A stretch of 33,186 nucleotides of DNA. Origin: Eubacteriales bacterium. Lineage in GTDB: Bacteria; Bacillota; Clostridia; Oscillospirales; Oscillospiraceae. The notes beneath the pieces were generated by a model that did not search any database, had not been told where the DNA came from, and saw nothing but the letters and a program-made list of their open reading frames with translations. The first letter of the stretch is position 1; each line of letters begins with the position of its first letter. Position numbers and translations under genes: made by a program. The DNA is taken from positions 1 to 33,186 of the forward strand of contig JAUMWJ010000025.1 of NCBI GenBank assembly GCA_030529655.1. Direction: 5' to 3'. Shown piece by piece: positions 31,733-33,186 of this stretch.

Positions 31733-32931
31733 CCGTTATCATCATCGGTGGCGGTGCCGCCGGCATGGCGGCGGCTCTCAGCGCCGCAGAACACGGACAC
31801 CAAGTCACGCTGTTGGAACGCCAGGCCCGTGTGGGCCGCAAGCTGCTCTCCACCGGCAACGGCCGGTGTAATCTGACCAATCATCATGTCTCTCCTGCTC
31901 ATTATCACGGTGAGGATGTGTCCTTTGCCGCCTTTGCCCTGTCCCGGTTCGATGTAGGCACTACCCTGCAATATTTTGCCGAGCTGGGTCTTTTGACTAC
32001 TGCCGAAGACAGCGGCCGTGTCTACCCTTACAGCAACATGGCAGGCAGCGTACTGGACGTACTGCGCTACGGCTTGGAACAGCCGCATATCGACCTCCAT
32101 ACGGGTGTCACGGTGACAAAGCTGCGTAAAAAAGGCGATGTGTTCACCGTGGAAACCGAGAGCGGCGAAACCTTTACCGCCGACCGCGTGATTTTAGCCG
32201 CAGGCGGTGCCGCCGGCAGTAAAGTGGGCGGCGTGATGGACGGCTACCGTCTGGCCAAGATGCTGGGGCATCACCGCACGGCGCTGTACCCGTCATTGGT
32301 ACAACTCAAAACTGACCCCACCTATCCTCGCTCTCTCAAGGGCGTAAAAGCCGATGCCCGGATTTATATTTTGCGTGGCAAGGAGGTCATCGCCGAAAAC
32401 CGTGGTGAGATCCTCTTCACCGAGTACGGTGTCAGCGGCCCTGCCATCTTCGATATCTCCCGCGCGGTATCCACCGGCGGCGAGGGGCTGGTATGCAAGC
32501 TGAACCTGCTCCCCGATTGGGATGAACAAAGCGTACTGGACTGGCTGATGCAGCGCCGCACCGCCATGGCAGACCATGAATCCTCTGCCCTGCTCACCGG
32601 TGCGCTCCATAGCCGTTTGGGTCAGACCGTCTGCAAAGCCGCCGGCTTTACCAATCAGCCTATTGCCGACTTGTCAGACGGCGACCTGCGATCCATCGCC
32701 TATCGGACGCAGCATTTCGCTTTGCCTGTCCTGGGCACCTGCGGCTTCGATCAGGCACAGGTCACCGCAGGCGGACTGTGTACCGATGAGTTCGATCCCG
32801 AAACCATGGAAAGCCGCCTTGTCCCCGGCTTCTACGCCTGTGGCGAGGTGCTGGATATTGACGGTGACTGCGGCGGCTACAACCTGCAATGGGCGTGGTC
32901 CAGCGGCCGCCTGGCAGGCGAATTGCAATAA
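31729..32931 (+). CDS. HI0933/BaiN-family flavoprotein
   Basis: The 400-residue product is an FAD-binding oxidoreductase. The N-terminal Rossmann motif is VIIIGGGAAGMAAALSAAE (about 3-21), the family mark is GRKLLSTGNGRCNLTN (about 40-55), and RVILAAGGAAGSKVG lies near 147-161. A C-terminal NGGxN-type flavin region, GGYNLQWAWSSGRLAGEL, closes the protein. BaiN-like relatives are annotated as aminoacetone oxidase-like or bile-acid 7-dehydroxylation flavoproteins. The actual substrate is unknown. Coupled to ruvX by a 4-base overlap. Confidence 0.93.
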   Translation: MTVIIIGGGAAGMAAALSAAEHGHQVTLLERQARVGRKLLSTGNGRCNLTNHHVSPAHYHGEDVSFAAFALSRFDVGTTLQYFAELGLLTTAEDSGRVYPYSNMAGSVLDVLRYGLEQPHIDLHTGVTVTKLRKKGDVFTVETESGETFTADRVILAAGGAAGSKVGGVMDGYRLAKMLGHHRTALYPSLVQLKTDPTYPRSLKGVKADARIYILRGKEVIAENRGEILFTEYGVSGPAIFDISRAVSTGGEGLVCKLNLLPDWDEQSVLDWLMQRRTAMADHESSALLTGALHSRLGQTVCKAAGFTNQPIADLSDGDLRSIAYRTQHFALPVLGTCGFDQAQVTAGGLCTDEFDPETMESRLVPGFYACGEVLDIDGDCGGYNLQWAWSSGRLAGELQ

Positions 32932-33186
32932 GGATATTTTTTGAACAACAGTTCAAATTACGGATTATGTACGGCAAAATCCAAATCCCGTTATGTACGC
33001 GGACAAATAGGGATTTGTTGAAGTGTAGTTTAGGGAATCGTTTCGCGGTTTCGACCGCGAGGTACTTTTGTCATTAGCGACAAAAGTACCCAAAAGCGCC
33101 ATTCAGAACCTGCGGTTCTGAAAATTCCCTCTCGCGGCTATGCTGCGAACGAAATGAATTGGTTTTTGCCGCGCGAATGAATGTGG
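32932..33186. repeat. Noncoding run of palindromes at the right edge, probable dispersed intergenic repeat
   Basis: After the flavoprotein gene come TTGAAC/GTTCAA around AACA (32941-32956), CAAATCCC/GGGATTTG (32982-32989/33010-33017), CGCGGT/ACCGCG around TTCG (33044-33059), GGTACTTTTGTC/GACAAAAGTACC (about 33061-33091) and CAGAAC/GTTCTG (33104-33120). The GGTACTTTTGTC palindrome followed by CAAAAGCGCC looks like the multicopy intergenic palindromes common in gut Clostridia (from memory). No convincing gene is present. The element continues past the window edge. Confidence 0.6.

Noticed and set aside
32889-33077. 62-residue plus-strand frame running into the right-edge palindromes
   Set aside because: It begins inside the flavoprotein gene in another frame and then crosses repeat palindromes, so it is probably spurious.

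Overview
The window is 33 kb of ordinary chromosome from a Gram-positive Firmicute. Gene content and spelling point to a Clostridia-type organism of moderately high GC, most likely Oscillospirales-like. This is inferred from the dnaG-rpoD pair, a YtvI-type sporulation membrane protein, PheB, a YerC regulator, a VanRS-style two-component system, strong AGGAGG ribosome sites and the L10 leader type. I see no plasmid, phage, insertion sequence, CRISPR array or antiphage island. About 41 protein genes and three tRNA genes cover nearly all of it, and no stretch over 300 bases lacks a gene.

Layout. 1-290 (-): a tRNA-Val/Phe/Gly operon with a textbook promoter. 318-2407 (-): yerC-like regulator, SAM methyltransferase and hslO in one operon. 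2489-5191: a DUF3298-like protein (+), a convergent NUDIX/DUF523/small membrane protein operon (-), then DUF1653 and a YgjP-like metallopeptidase (+). 5237-9400: a class I aminotransferase (-), a YfcE-type phosphodiesterase, endonuclease IV and a WYL regulator (+), and a small unknown gene (-). 9484-13468 (+): a membrane glycosyltransferase with a response regulator and a six-helix histidine kinase, behind an unusually elaborate promoter region. 13562-15300 (+): an Fe-S FrhB-like protein coupled to QueH. 15336-18988: small membrane protein, PheB, YtvI, an EamA exporter, a small unknown gene and an XRE regulator. 19007-22397: cca and murC diverge from overlapping promoters, and murC is coupled to a Pro-tRNA editing-type deacylase. 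22551-27518 (+): dnaG-rpoD-cupin-murE. 27622-31181 (-): the rpmG-secE-nusG-rplK-rplA-rplJ-rplL ribosomal/transcription cluster with an L10 leader and its own internal promoter. 31307-32931 (+): ruvX and a BaiN/HI0933-like flavoprotein. 32932-33186: noncoding palindromes that look like a dispersed intergenic repeat.

Functionally the region mixes core information processing (primase, sigma-A, ribosomal proteins, NusG, SecE, tRNA maturation), peptidoglycan precursor synthesis (MurC, MurE) and repair/stress proteins (Nfo, Hsp33, NUDIX). I found no clear new multi-gene defence or metabolic system. The most interesting items are the streptococcal-type (L-Lys-like) sequence of MurE, the palindrome and direct repeats in front of the glycosyltransferase/two-component operon, paired operator-like repeats in front of the XRE gene, a shared palindromic -10 between cca and murC, and an unexplained foldable segment at 7992-8176. 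All regulatory calls were read by eye and none was tested.
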